A stretch of DNA of 64,000 nucleotides, taken from positions 1,694,469 to 1,758,468 of the forward strand of contig WJPL01000001.1 in assembly GCA_009649675.1 (NCBI GenBank), written 5' to 3'. The notes beneath the pieces were generated by a model. The model had not been told where the DNA came from. It saw nothing but the letters and a program-made list of their open reading frames with translations, and searched no databases. This document shows, in pieces, positions 19,013 through 27,822 of the stretch. The position numbers and the translations under genes are program-made. The DNA is from Alphaproteobacteria bacterium HT1-32 (GTDB lineage: Bacteria > Pseudomonadota > Alphaproteobacteria > Rhodospirillales > HT1-32). Numbering within the stretch: position 1 is the first letter of the stretch; every line of letters starts with the position of its first letter.

Positions 19013-19432
19013 ATGGCCAAACAACGTAATGACCGTGCGCCGAATCAGCGTCAGCTTCGTGTCGGAGAACTGATCCGTCACACGCTGGCGCAAATTCTTG
19101 AAGGCGGCGAACTGCATCAGCCCGTGCTGCAACAGACACCGGTGACCATCACCGAGGTCCGGGTCAGCCCGGATCTGCGAAATGCGACGGTTTTCGCAAC
19201 GCCGCTTGGCGGCGGTGATCCGACACCCATGCTGGAGGCCCTGCAGCGGGCCAAGCCTTATCTGCGCCGGCGCATTGCTGCGATCGTCAAGCTGCGGACC
19301 GCACCGAATCTCAGCTTCAAGGCTGACGAAAGCTTCGATAATGCGGATTACATGAATAATCTGCTGCGCCAGCCCGACGTTATCCGGGATCTCGGCAAGG
19401 ATGACGACGAGGACGATGATAATGGGGCGTAA
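19013..19432 (+). CDS. rbfA: ribosome-binding factor A
   Basis: A 139-residue KH-like 30S maturation factor. It has QLRVGELIRHTLAQILEGG at the start, the TITEVRVSPDLRNATVFATPL core and the LRRRIAAIVKLRTAPNLSF strand, all typical RbfA. A strongly acidic tail (DDDEDDDN) ends the protein. Start: ATG after CAGGAG. The last 11 bases overlap truB. Confidence 0.95.
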   Translation: MAKQRNDRAPNQRQLRVGELIRHTLAQILEGGELHQPVLQQTPVTITEVRVSPDLRNATVFATPLGGGDPTPMLEALQRAKPYLRRRIAAIVKLRTAPNLSFKADESFDNADYMNNLLRQPDVIRDLGKDDDEDDDNGA

Positions 19433-20348
19433 GAAAAGCGGCCTGCCGATCCATGGCTGGATTATCATCGACAAGCCGCTTGGCGTCACATCGACCCAGA
19501 CGGTTGGCCGGATCCGCCGGCTGACCAACGCCGCGAAGGTTGGCCATGCCGGAACCCTGGACCCGCTGGCGACAGGTCTGCTGCCCATCGCGCTGGGTGA
19601 GGCGACCAAGACCATTTCCATCGTCATGGACGGAACAAAATCCTATCGTTTCACCCTTTGCTTTGGTGAGGAACGGACCACGGACGATGCTGAGGGAGAG
19701 GTTTCTGCCCGCTCTGACGTGCGGCCTTCAGACAGTGAAATTGAAGCGGTATTGTCGCAGTTTACCGGGGAAATAGAGCAGGTTCCGCCGATTTATTCGG
19801 CGATCAAGATTGACGGAAAACGCGCCTATGATCTGGCGCGGGCGAATGAAGATGTCGAGATGAAATCGCGGATTGTCCGGATTGATGAGGTTCGGCTGGC
19901 GGAGCGTCCTGACGCGGATCATGCCTCCTTTGATGTGACCTGTGGCAAGGGTGCCTATATGCGGGCGCTGGCCCGTGATATTGCCCGTGCGCTTGGGTCA
20001 GCCGGATATGTGTCTGCGCTGCGGCGGACGGCGGTTGGCGGATTTACGATAGAAGACGCAATTCCGCTGGAAAAACTTGAAGAACTCGACCATATTCCCG
20101 CCGCAAGCGAGCACTTGCTCCCGGTCAAGACCGCGCTGGACGACATCCCGGCTCTGGCCCTGACTGACGAGGAAGCCCGACGAATGCGTTGTGGTCAGGC
20201 AGTGTCCTGGCTCAAGGTTGCCGGCAGATCCAACCTGGGACCGATTGGTCCTGATGTGGTTTGTTGTGCAATTACCGGCGATGTACCGGTGGCATTGGCC
20301 CGGGTTGAAGGCGGAAACGTCCTTCCGGTGCGCGTGTTGAACCTCTAG
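19422..20348 (+). CDS. truB: tRNA pseudouridine(55) synthase
   Basis: A 308-residue enzyme making pseudouridine 55 in the T loop of tRNA. The N-terminal [15 protein letters not shown] and the catalytic motif [19 protein letters not shown] contain the nucleophile Asp. [16 protein letters not shown] and a C-terminal PUA-like region follow. The start ATG at 19422 ([10 protein letters not shown]) lies in the acidic tail codons of rbfA; ATGs at 19401 and 19416 are less likely. Confidence 0.95.
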   Translation: MGRKKSGLPIHGWIIIDKPLGVTSTQTVGRIRRLTNAAKVGHAGTLDPLATGLLPIALGEATKTISIVMDGTKSYRFTLCFGEERTTDDAEGEVSARSDVRPSDSEIEAVLSQFTGEIEQVPPIYSAIKIDGKRAYDLARANEDVEMKSRIVRIDEVRLAERPDADHASFDVTCGKGAYMRALARDIARALGSAGYVSALRRTAVGGFTIEDAIPLEKLEELDHIPAASEHLLPVKTALDDIPALALTDEEARRMRCGQAVSWLKVAGRSNLGPIGPDVVCCAITGDVPVALARVEGGNVLPVRVLNL

Positions 20349-20367
20349 ATCAAGGAAGGAAAACACG

Positions 20368-20637
20368 ATGTCGATTACTGCAGAGCGCAAGACAGCGCTT
20401 ATCTCCGAGTACGCCCAGGCTGAAGGCGATACCGGTTCTCCCGAGGTACAGGTTGCTATCCTGACCGAACGGATCACGAACCTCACCGAGCATCTCAAGG
20501 AACACAAGAAGGACTTCCACTCACGCCGTGGACTTCTGATCCTCGTCGGCCAGCGCCGTCGTCTGCTCGACTATCTCAAGAAGAAAAGCGACGACCGTTA
20601 CACGTCGCTGATTAAAAGGCTGGGTATTCGCCGCTAA
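20368..20637 (+). CDS. rpsO: 30S ribosomal protein S15
   Basis: An 89-residue protein of exact family length. It contains [22 protein letters not shown] and [20 protein letters not shown], the S15 signature that binds the 16S three-way junction. It is preceded by a strong AAGGAAGG and followed by the pnp leader hairpin. Confidence 0.98.
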   Translation: MSITAERKTALISEYAQAEGDTGSPEVQVAILTERITNLTEHLKEHKKDFHSRRGLLILVGQRRRLLDYLKKKSDDRYTSLIKRLGIRR

Positions 20638-20654
20638 GGGCGAGCCTTGCTCCG

Positions 20655-20680
20655 GCGGCCGCAGCCCGTGCTGCGGCCGC
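20655..20680 (+). promoter_or_regulatory. perfect hairpin in the rpsO-pnp intergenic leader
   Basis: GCGGCCGCAG and CTGCGGCCGC form a perfect 10-bp stem around CCCGTG, with no T-run after it, so it is not a typical terminator. In E. coli the same gap holds an RNase III-cleaved stem through which PNPase represses its own mRNA. Position and lack of a U-tract suggest an equivalent processing site here; this is inference from synteny. Confidence 0.65.
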
Positions 20681-20756
20681 TGCAAGCCCTGCGGAATGAC
20701 CGCAGGCCGGCGGATGGCATAGGGCTGATCCGTTGTATGGAAAAGAAAGAGAGTAC

Positions 20757-22874
20757 ATGTTTACAATTCATCGTAAGGAACTCGACTGGGGCGGCCGCAA
20801 GCTCGTCCTTGAGACGGGCAAGATTGCCCGCCAGGCCGATGGCGCCGTCATGGTGACCTATGGCGATACGAAGGTTCTCTGCACCGCAGTCGGCGCAAAG
20901 AAGCCGAAACCGGGAATCGATTTCTTCCCGCTGACCATCAATTATCAGGAAAAGACCTTCGCCGCCGGTAAAATCCCCGGCGGTTTTTTCAAACGTGAAG
21001 GTCGTCCGACGGAAAAAGAAACCCTCACATCCCGCCTGATCGACAGACCGATCCGGCCGCTGTTTGTTGACGGTTTCCGTAACGAAACACAGGTTGTCTG
21101 CACCGTGCTGGCCCATGACCTGGATAACAATCCGGACATCGCTGCCATGGTTGGCGCTTCGGCTGCCCTGACAATTTCCGGTATTCCCTTCATGGGTCCG
21201 CTTGGCGCGGCACGTGTCGGTTATGCCGATGGCGAATACATGCTGAACCCGACAGCTTCCGATCTGGAAAAGTCCGAGCTCGACCTCGTCGTTGCCGGTA
21301 CCCAGGACGGTGTGCTGATGGTTGAATCCGAAGCGAAAGAGCTGTCGGAAGAAGTCATGCTGGGTGCGGTGATGTTTGGTCATCGTGGTTTCCAGCCGGT
21401 CATCGACGCGATCATCGATCTCGCCGAAGCCTGTGCCAAAGACCCGTGGCCGCTGGCTGAACAGCCTGCCGATTACGACGCGGTCAAGAAGCGCGTTGGC
21501 GAACTGGCCGAAGCCGGCCTGCGTGATGCCTATGCCATCAAGGCGAAGCAGGAACGTCAGGACGCGATTGCCGCTGTTCGTCAGAGCACCATCGACACGG
21601 TTGTCGAGGAAGGCTTCGACGAAGGCCTCACCGGCGCGATGTTCAAGAAGCTCGAAAAAGACGTGGTTCGTGGCGATATCATCAAGACCAAAAGCCGCAT
21701 TGACGGCCGCGATCTTGAAACCGTTCGCCCGATCGTTTCCGAAGTCGGCATTCTGCCGCGTGCCCATGGTTCCGCCCTGTTTACCCGCGGCGAAACCCAG
21801 GCCCTGGTTGTTGCCACCCTCGGCACCGGTCAGGACGAGCAGATCATTGATGCGCTTGAAGGCGAATATCGCGAGCATTTCATGCTGCACTATAACTTCC
21901 CGCCTTACTCGGTCGGCGAAGCCGGTCGCATGGGATCGCCGGGACGTCGCGAAATCGGCCACGGCAAGCTTGCCTGGCGGGCCATTCACCCGCTGCTGCC
22001 GTCGAAGGAAGCCTTCCCGTATACGCTCCGGGTTGTCTCCGAAATCACTGAATCCAACGGCTCGTCTTCAATGGCGACTGTCTGCGGCACCTCGCTGTCG
22101 CTGATGGATGCCGGTGTGCCTCTGGCACGTCCGGTGGCCGGTATCGCCATGGGTCTCATTAAGGAAGGCGACGACTTCGCCGTTCTGTCCGACATTCTTG
22201 GTGATGAAGATCATCTCGGCGACATGGACTTCAAGGTTGCGGGTACCGAAGCCGGTGTTACCGCCCTGCAGATGGATATCAAGATCACTTCGATCAACGA
22301 AGAAATTATGCAGATCGCACTCGGTCAGGCAAAGGGTGGGCGTCTGCACATCCTCGGCGAAATGGCCAAGGCACTTACCAACTCCCGTGAGGGCGTCTCG
22401 GACAATGCACCGCGGATCACCGTGATCCATGTTGCGAAAGACAAGATTCGCGAAATCATCGGCCCGGGTGGCAAGATGATCCGTGAAATCTGTGAAGTGT
22501 CCGGTGCGAAGGTTGATATTGATGATGATGGCACCGTCAAGGTTGCTGCTGTTGACAATGATGCCGCACAGAAAGCCGTTGATATGATCATGGCGATTTC
22601 CGCTGAGCCGGAAGTTGGTACGATCTACCGTGGCAAGGTCGTGAAATGTGTCGATTTCGGCGCCTTCGTGAACTTCCTCGGTCCGCGTGACGGCCTCGTC
22701 CACATCTCTGAAATGCGCCCGGAACGGGTCAAGGCAGTCAGTGACGTGGTGTCCGAAGGTCAGGAAGTCTGGGTCAAGTGCATCGGCCTGGATGATCGCG
22801 GCAAGGTTAAGCTGTCGATGAAGGTCGTCGATCAGGAAACCGGCAAGGAAATTGCCGGGGAAGCTGAAGACTGA
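20757..22874 (+). CDS. pnp: polyribonucleotide nucleotidyltransferase (PNPase)
   Basis: A 705-residue 3'-5' phosphorolytic exoribonuclease of the degradosome. It has two RNase PH-like domains (about 5-215 and 305-545; [20 protein letters not shown] in the first, [20 protein letters not shown] in the second), an alpha-helical linker, a KH domain (about 550-615; [14 protein letters not shown]) and an S1 domain (about 620-690; [19 protein letters not shown]). The ATG at 20757 starts the conserved MFTIHRKEL sequence; an earlier in-frame ATG at 20733 adds eight unlikely residues. Confidence 0.97.
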   Translation: MFTIHRKELDWGGRKLVLETGKIARQADGAVMVTYGDTKVLCTAVGAKKPKPGIDFFPLTINYQEKTFAAGKIPGGFFKREGRPTEKETLTSRLIDRPIRPLFVDGFRNETQVVCTVLAHDLDNNPDIAAMVGASAALTISGIPFMGPLGAARVGYADGEYMLNPTASDLEKSELDLVVAGTQDGVLMVESEAKELSEEVMLGAVMFGHRGFQPVIDAIIDLAEACAKDPWPLAEQPADYDAVKKRVGELAEAGLRDAYAIKAKQERQDAIAAVRQSTIDTVVEEGFDEGLTGAMFKKLEKDVVRGDIIKTKSRIDGRDLETVRPIVSEVGILPRAHGSALFTRGETQALVVATLGTGQDEQIIDALEGEYREHFMLHYNFPPYSVGEAGRMGSPGRREIGHGKLAWRAIHPLLPSKEAFPYTLRVVSEITESNGSSSMATVCGTSLSLMDAGVPLARPVAGIAMGLIKEGDDFAVLSDILGDEDHLGDMDFKVAGTEAGVTALQMDIKITSINEEIMQIALGQAKGGRLHILGEMAKALTNSREGVSDNAPRITVIHVAKDKIREIIGPGGKMIREICEVSGAKVDIDDDGTVKVAAVDNDAAQKAVDMIMAISAEPEVGTIYRGKVVKCVDFGAFVNFLGPRDGLVHISEMRPERVKAVSDVVSEGQEVWVKCIGLDDRGKVKLSMKVVDQETGKEIAGEAED

Positions 22875-22898
22875 TCGGTCTTTCATCCCGATAAACGG

Positions 22899-22928
22899 AA
22901 AAGGCGACCCCTCGGGGTCGCCTTTTTT
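22899..22928 (+). terminator. Rho-independent terminator of the rimP-pnp operon
   Basis: AAGGCGACCC / GGGTCGCCTT form a strong stem around CTCG, followed by six T. It lies 25 bp past the pnp stop and is flanked by A and T tracts, so it may work in both directions. Confidence 0.93.
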
Positions 22929-22944
22929 GTTGGGAAACTACGAC

Positions 22945-23068
22945 ATCAGCTTCTTCCTGAGGAGGCGCTATGCGCCGTCTCGAAGGACGTGGCGACATTC
23001 GGTGACAGTCAAAGGTCTCCTGCCATCCTTCGAGACGCGCTTTCAGCGCTCCTCAGGATAAGGCTGAT
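22945..23068. repeat. REP-like imperfect palindrome between pnp and lysE
   Basis: The left arm (22945-22989) and right arm (23023-23068) are imperfect reverse complements over about 45 bp each, sharing CTGAGGAG/CTCCTCAG, the GTCTCGAAGGA/TCCTTCGAGAC core and ATCAGC/GCTGAT ends. The 33-bp centre is unrelated. The arm resembles the dispersed palindromes with CATCCTTCGAGACGC and CTCCTCAGGAT seen in many alphaproteobacterial genomes. No transposase is attached. Confidence 0.75.
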
Positions 23069-23085
23069 GGTCTCCCGGAATCTGA

Positions 23086-23715
23086 TCAGGCGGCCCGTTT
23101 GATGGCGGCGGTGGCCAGGCCGGCGCCGATCAGGACGGTGCCGCCGAGGCGGTTGATGGTCCGCAGGGTGGCCGGGCGACGGATCCGGTCGCGGGCGGAG
23201 CTGGCAAGCCAGGCATAGGCTGCGGCATTGGCGACGCCGAGGGTGACAAAGGTCGCTTCCATAATCGCAAGCTGCGGCAGCAGGGGGGCTGCCGGATCAA
23301 GGAACTGCGGGGTAAAGGCAATGAAGAAGGCGATGCCCTTGGGATTCAGCAGGGTGACAAGGAAAGCGTGGGTCAGCATGGCCCGGCCTGATTTCCCCTC
23401 GGTTTCCGATCCGTCGGAGGACGGCAGAATGGCAGGGGCACGCCAGAGTTTGATGCCAAGCCAGACCAGATAGGCGGCACCGATCCATTTCAGCAGGGTG
23501 AACAGTTCGGCGGAGGTCGCCATAATCGCCCCGAGGCCTGCCAGAGAGAGGGTCATGGCGGCAAAATCACCGAGGCCAACGCCGATCACCGTCGATAAAG
23601 CTGCACGACGGCCTTCGGCGATGGCGTAGGAGATGACGAGCATGATTGTCGGGCCGGGAATGATGAGCAGCAAGGTGGTTGCCGCGACATAGGCCAGCCA
23701 GACTTCAGTCGCCAT
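23086..23715 (-). CDS. LysE-family amino-acid exporter
   Basis: A 209-residue membrane protein with about six hydrophobic segments. The N-terminal signature LLIIPGPTIMLVISYAIAEG and the VIGVGLGDFAAMT block are those of LysE/RhtB exporters. LLNPKGIAFFIAFTPQFLDP follows near residue 130. The substrate is an amino acid or derivative; since the gene lies 12 bp after cysK in the same direction, export of a cysteine-related compound is a reasonable guess but is not shown. Confidence 0.88.
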   Translation of the reverse strand: MATEVWLAYVAATTLLLIIPGPTIMLVISYAIAEGRRAALSTVIGVGLGDFAAMTLSLAGLGAIMATSAELFTLLKWIGAAYLVWLGIKLWRAPAILPSSDGSETEGKSGRAMLTHAFLVTLLNPKGIAFFIAFTPQFLDPAAPLLPQLAIMEATFVTLGVANAAAYAWLASSARDRIRRPATLRTINRLGGTVLIGAGLATAAIKRAA

Positions 23716-23727
23716 GATGTTGCTTCC

Positions 23728-24678
23728 TTACAGTCCGTCAAACAGAGCTGTGGAAAGATATCGTTCGGCGAAAGACGGAACAATCACGACGATTGTCTTA
23801 CCCGCCATATCGTCACGGCAGGCAACCTCCAGACCGGCGGAAATAGCCGCCCCGGAGGAAATCCCAACCGGAAGCCCTTCCAGGCGGGCGGCCTTCCGGG
23901 CGGTTGCAAAGGCGGTTTCGTTGGCGATCACCAGCACTTCATCAATCAGGTCACGGTCCAGAATGTCGGGAATGAACCCGGCACCGATACCCTGAATCTT
24001 GTGCGGTCCCGGAGGGCCGCCGGACAGGACGGGGCTGTCTTCCGGTTCTACAGCGATCATTTTCAGACCGGCTTTGCGCGGCTTCAGCGTCCGGCCGATA
24101 CCGGTAATGGTTCCGCCAGTACCGACACCGGAGATGATGACATCTACATTGCCACCGGTATCTGCCCAGATTTCCTCTGCCGAGGTGACATCATGAATTG
24201 CCGGATTGGCCGGGTTCTGGAACTGTTGGGGAATGACGGCATCGCCGATTTCGCTGACCAGTTCCTCAGCCCGTGCGATAGCACCCTTCATGCCTTTCTC
24301 GGCCGGTGTCAGTTCAAGCTCTGCACCAAGGAAAGCCAGCATCTTGCGCCGTTCCACCGACATGCTTTCGGGCATGGTCAGGATCAGCCGGTACCCGCGC
24401 GAGGCGCAGACAAAGGCCAGCGCGATCCCGGTATTGCCGGAAGTCGGCTCAACGATGGTCGTATTCGGGCCGATCTTGCCGGCATCTTCCAGCGCCTTGA
24501 TCATGGCAAAGCCGATACGGTCCTTGACCGAGGCCAGCGGATTGAAGAATTCGCATTTGCAGAGCACCGTCGCCTTTGCGCCAGCTTCCTCTGCGATACG
24601 GTTGAGCTTTACCAGCGGCGTTGCGCCGATGGTATCGAGAATGGAATCGTAGACTTTGCCTCTGAATTCGCCGGACAT
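23728..24678 (-). CDS. cysK: cysteine synthase A (O-acetylserine sulfhydrylase)
   Basis: A 316-residue PLP enzyme making cysteine from O-acetylserine and sulfide. The PLP lysine is K52 in [11 protein letters not shown]. The [19 protein letters not shown] loop binds substrate, and [16 protein letters not shown] binds the PLP phosphate. It lies 21 bp downstream of an Rrf2 regulator in the same operon, a pairing that recalls the CymR-CysK sensor of Firmicutes. The start ATG at 24678 follows AGGACTT. Confidence 0.95.
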   Translation of the reverse strand: MSGEFRGKVYDSILDTIGATPLVKLNRIAEEAGAKATVLCKCEFFNPLASVKDRIGFAMIKALEDAGKIGPNTTIVEPTSGNTGIALAFVCASRGYRLILTMPESMSVERRKMLAFLGAELELTPAEKGMKGAIARAEELVSEIGDAVIPQQFQNPANPAIHDVTSAEEIWADTGGNVDVIISGVGTGGTITGIGRTLKPRKAGLKMIAVEPEDSPVLSGGPPGPHKIQGIGAGFIPDILDRDLIDEVLVIANETAFATARKAARLEGLPVGISSGAAISAGLEVACRDDMAGKTIVVIVPSFAERYLSTALFDGL

Positions 24679-24699
24679 GGGGGAAGTCCTTCTGTTGAG

Positions 24700-25155
24700 T
24701 TAGATGGTATAGTCGAGACGTTCACGGGCTTCGCTGTGGATGCCCGATTTGTGTGCGTTGATACAGAGTTCCTCGACGGTGATTGCGTCGAGTTCCGCCA
24801 TCAGCGATTGCTGACGGCCCTGCCAGAGTGGGCGGACGACATTCTTTGCGATCTCTGACGCGGTGGGGGATTCGATGGGATCTTCGGCGGTTTCGATGGC
24901 GGCAACGGACCGGACGATATCACCGAGTGTGATGCGACGGCGTTCGCGGGCCAGCCGATAGCCGCCACGGGGGCCTCGCATGCCGATCAGAATCTCGTCA
25001 CGGACCAGCTGTTGCAGGGTCTGTTCCAGATAGCGGCTGGGGATGCCCTGTCGCCGTGTGATTTCCTTCGACTGTACCGGCTGGCCGCCCGAATGGTAGG
25101 CGATATCAACCATGGATTCGATGGCGTACAGCATTTTCCGGGAAAGCTTCAGCAT
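24700..25155 (-). CDS. Rrf2-family transcriptional regulator lacking Fe-S cysteines
   Basis: A 151-residue protein. The winged HTH covers about residues 1-65 (MLYAIESMVDIAYHS, EITRRQGIPSRYLEQTLQQL, RGPRGGYRLARERRRITLGD). The protein has a single Cys (in ELCINAH), so it cannot carry the three-Cys cluster of IscR, NsrR or RirA and is more like CymR. Position before cysK suggests control of cysteine metabolism. The ATG at 25155 starts 4 bp past the dut stop; a longer in-frame start at 25209 would overlap dut. Confidence 0.88.
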   Translation of the reverse strand: MLKLSRKMLYAIESMVDIAYHSGGQPVQSKEITRRQGIPSRYLEQTLQQLVRDEILIGMRGPRGGYRLARERRRITLGDIVRSVAAIETAEDPIESPTASEIAKNVVRPLWQGRQQSLMAELDAITVEELCINAHKSGIHSEARERLDYTI

Positions 25156-25159
25156 GGGA

Positions 25160-25615
25160 TCACGCGGTTCCTGTTGATCCGAAACCACCCGCGCCACGTG
25201 CGGTTTCATCCAGGCTGGCGACTTCCTGCCAGCGGGCCTGTGTCACCGGTGCAATGACCATCTGGGCAATTCGCATGCCGCGTTCGATGGTGAAAGCCTG
25301 ATCACCGTGATTGATCAGGATGACCCCGACTTCGCCACGATAATCCGCATCGATGGTGCCGGGGCTGTTGAGGACGGTCACACCATTCTTTGCGGCGAGG
25401 CCGGAACGGGGGCGGACCTGTGCTTCGAAATCCGGCTCCAGTGCGATGGCAAGGCCGGTGGGGATGATGGCGCGGCCACCCGGTTGCAGTGTTTTCGGCT
25501 CGCTGATGGCGGCCAGCAGGTCCATCCCCGCCGACTGTGCCGTGGCATAGGCCGGCAGGTCGAGATCGGCCCCGTGAGGCAGGCGGGTAACGCGAATGTT
25601 GGTCGTGGTGGTCAT
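25160..25615 (-). CDS. dut: dUTP diphosphatase
   Basis: A 151-residue trimeric dUTPase, which keeps uracil out of DNA and supplies dUMP for dTMP synthesis. It has the five family motifs in order: [39 protein letters not shown] and the C-terminal [10 protein letters not shown] arm that closes over the active site. It lies 18 bp behind coaBC, as in many proteobacteria. Confidence 0.96.
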   Translation of the reverse strand: MTTTTNIRVTRLPHGADLDLPAYATAQSAGMDLLAAISEPKTLQPGGRAIIPTGLAIALEPDFEAQVRPRSGLAAKNGVTVLNSPGTIDADYRGEVGVILINHGDQAFTIERGMRIAQMVIAPVTQARWQEVASLDETARGAGGFGSTGTA

Positions 25616-25633
25616 CAGCAGCTGTTCCGGAAT

Positions 25634-26839
25634 TTATGAGGTCAGTTTGTCGGCAATGCGGTCGGCGAGACGGTCGGCGACATCGGTTTTTGCCAGCGCG
25701 GGCCAGCTTTCGACACCAGCCGCATCAATCAGATGCACGCTGTTGCGGTCACCGCCGAAGGTGCCGGTTGCGGGGGATACATCATTGGCCAGGATCCAGT
25801 CGCATCCCTTGCGCGCCCGTTTGGCGGTCGCGTTGTCGATCACATTTTCGGTCTCGGCGGCGAAGCCGATGACGAGCGGGGGCCGTTGCTTACCGGGCGC
25901 TGACAGTTCCGCCAGAATGTCCGGGTTTGGTGTCAGTTCCAGTGCGGGGACGGCGGCACCATCGGTTTTCTTGACCTTCTCGTCCTGCCGGTTGGCGACA
26001 CGCCAGTCGGCCACGGCAGCGGCGCAAACGGCGATATCTGCGGGCAGGGCCGCCCGGCAGGCATCCAGCATTTCGCTGGCGGTCTCTACATGATGCACTT
26101 TGACCCCGGCGGGATCGGCCAGACTGGTCGGGCCGCTGACCAGCACGGTTTCTGCCCCCAGCCGTGCCAGTGCGGCTGCGATGGCATGCCCCTGCTTGCC
26201 GGAAGACCGGTTGGCGATGTAGCGCACGGGATCAATCGGCTCATGGGTCGGGCCGCTGGTCACCAGCGCACGCTTTCCGGCGAGCGGCTGGCTGGTCGTG
26301 AAATGGGCATCAATGGCGTCGGCAACCTGCACCGGCTCGATCATTCTTCCGGGGCCAAATTCACCACAGGCCATATCGCCGTCGACGGGGCCCAGCATTT
26401 TTACACCACGGCTGCCGAGGGTTGCCACATTGGCCTGTGTCGCCGCATGTTCCCACATCCGGACATTCATCGCAGGCACCGCCATGACCGGCTTGTCTGT
26501 GGCCAGCAGCACGGTGGTCGCCAGATCGCTGGCCAGACCCTGTGCCATCTTGGCCAGAATATCGGCGCTGGCCGGAACGACGACCAGAAGGTCGGCATTG
26601 CGGGAAAGCTGGATATGGCCCATCTCGGCTTCATCGGTCAGCGAGAAGATATCCTGATAGACCTTGTCTTCGCTCAGGGCGGACAGGGACAGCGGTGTGA
26701 CGAACTGGGCACCGCCCCTGGTCAGCACACACCGGACCGCATAACGGCGGCGTTTCAGCTCACGGATAAGTTCGAGCGATTTATAGGCGGCAATGCCGCC
26801 GGAAATGATGAGCAGGATACGTTTGCCGTTCATGGACAT
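25634..26839 (-). CDS. coaBC: bifunctional phosphopantothenoylcysteine decarboxylase/ligase
   Basis: A 401-residue coenzyme A biosynthesis enzyme. The N-terminal flavoprotein CoaC domain (about 1-185) has GGIAAYKSLELIREL, the VVPASADILAKMA block, PAMNVRMWEH and the MACGEFGPGRM loop with the active-site Cys. The C-terminal CoaB ligase (about 190-400) has LVTSGPTHEPIDPVRYIAN and AAVADWRV. ATGs at 26839 (MSMNGKRIL) and 26833 are both possible; neither has a strong Shine-Dalgarno. The 81-bp upstream gap is AT-rich and holds a CTATCCACA, an 8/9 match to a DnaA box (26889-26897). Confidence 0.95.
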   Translation of the reverse strand: MSMNGKRILLIISGGIAAYKSLELIRELKRRRYAVRCVLTRGGAQFVTPLSLSALSEDKVYQDIFSLTDEAEMGHIQLSRNADLLVVVPASADILAKMAQGLASDLATTVLLATDKPVMAVPAMNVRMWEHAATQANVATLGSRGVKMLGPVDGDMACGEFGPGRMIEPVQVADAIDAHFTTSQPLAGKRALVTSGPTHEPIDPVRYIANRSSGKQGHAIAAALARLGAETVLVSGPTSLADPAGVKVHHVETASEMLDACRAALPADIAVCAAAVADWRVANRQDEKVKKTDGAAVPALELTPNPDILAELSAPGKQRPPLVIGFAAETENVIDNATAKRARKGCDWILANDVSPATGTFGGDRNSVHLIDAAGVESWPALAKTDVADRLADRIADKLTS

Positions 26840-26920
26840 AAGTTTAGCGTTTCCATTTCGTAGAACAATCAAAATTACGTAATGAGTTTGTGGATAGGTC
26901 TAGATTTTCTAATGCAGCCT

Positions 26921-27784
26921 TTAAATGGCTTTTTTCTGCGCTTCCCGGAGCGAGACAATGGCAATGCCGCTGATGGTGAGGATGCCACCAATCCCGAGCC
27001 GCCAGGTCATTTCATCGCCGAGGAACAGAATGCCGCCGGCAACACCGATGATCGGCACCAGTAAAAGCCAGGGTGTGATCAGTGAAACGGGATAGCGTTG
27101 CAGCAGGTAATAAACCCCGCCATGCCCGAAGATGGATACCAGTACGGCGGAATAGACCAGCATGGACCAGTCGAACCAGTCCGCTGTTACCAGTGAGTTG
27201 ATCTGACCTTCTTCAAACAGGAAGGACAGGCCCAGCAAGGGCCCGAAAGAGACTGCGGATATCCAGGCATTGATGGTGAAGACATTGACGTCTTTCAGTG
27301 ATTTGACGATCAGGGCAGCGATGGAAAACATCAGGGCTGCCGCCAGCACCATGATAACGGAATCCAGATTATTGAACACAACCGGATCAAAGCCGATGAC
27401 CAGCACCCCCATGAAGGCGGTGCCGATACCGGCAACCCGCCAGGGCCCGACATGCTCGCCAAAGAAGATGATCGCGAGAATGACCGAGAAGGGGACCGAC
27501 AGCTTCGACAGGATGGCGATGGAGCCGACATTCTCTGCATGGTCGATGGCGTAGTAGATGAAAGTGTAATGCAGCACGCCCATGACAAGGCAGAAGGTCA
27601 GCAGGCGTTTCATGCGACCGGGGACGATACGCAGGAACGGCAGCAGGCAGACAGTCAGCAGGGCAAATCGCAGGCCGGTGAAGAACAGCGGTTCAAACTG
27701 ATCGACCCCCAGTTTTCCCGCGACATACATCATGCCCCAGATCACGTTGATAGAGAGGATGAGGATGAGATGGGGAAGGGTCAC
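26921..27784 (-). CDS. EamA/DMT-family transporter, copy 1
   Basis: A 287-residue inner-membrane protein with ten hydrophobic helices in two EamA halves (about 5-135 and 150-280). It resembles the neighbour at 27823 in length, in the N-terminal PxxLILxxxVIWGMMYVAGKLG-like opening (FFTGLRFALLTVCLLPFLRI) and in YSAVLVSIFGHGGVYYLLQR. The two look like a tandem duplication. EamA exporters carry metabolites or drugs; no substrate can be assigned. Confidence 0.86.
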   Translation of the reverse strand: MTLPHLILILSINVIWGMMYVAGKLGVDQFEPLFFTGLRFALLTVCLLPFLRIVPGRMKRLLTFCLVMGVLHYTFIYYAIDHAENVGSIAILSKLSVPFSVILAIIFFGEHVGPWRVAGIGTAFMGVLVIGFDPVVFNNLDSVIMVLAAALMFSIAALIVKSLKDVNVFTINAWISAVSFGPLLGLSFLFEEGQINSLVTADWFDWSMLVYSAVLVSIFGHGGVYYLLQRYPVSLITPWLLLVPIIGVAGGILFLGDEMTWRLGIGGILTISGIAIVSLREAQKKAI

Positions 27785-27822
27785 TGAATTCTCCGGCGCG
27801 AATGCGCGTTGATATGTCCGGA

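Noticed and set aside
20634-21989. 451-codon minus-strand open frame opposite pnp
   Set aside because: Shadow of pnp; lacks a ribosome-binding site and any recognisable domain.
24001-24858. 285-codon plus-strand open frame across cysK and the rrf2 gene
   Set aside because: Covers two confident minus-strand genes and shows no family motif.
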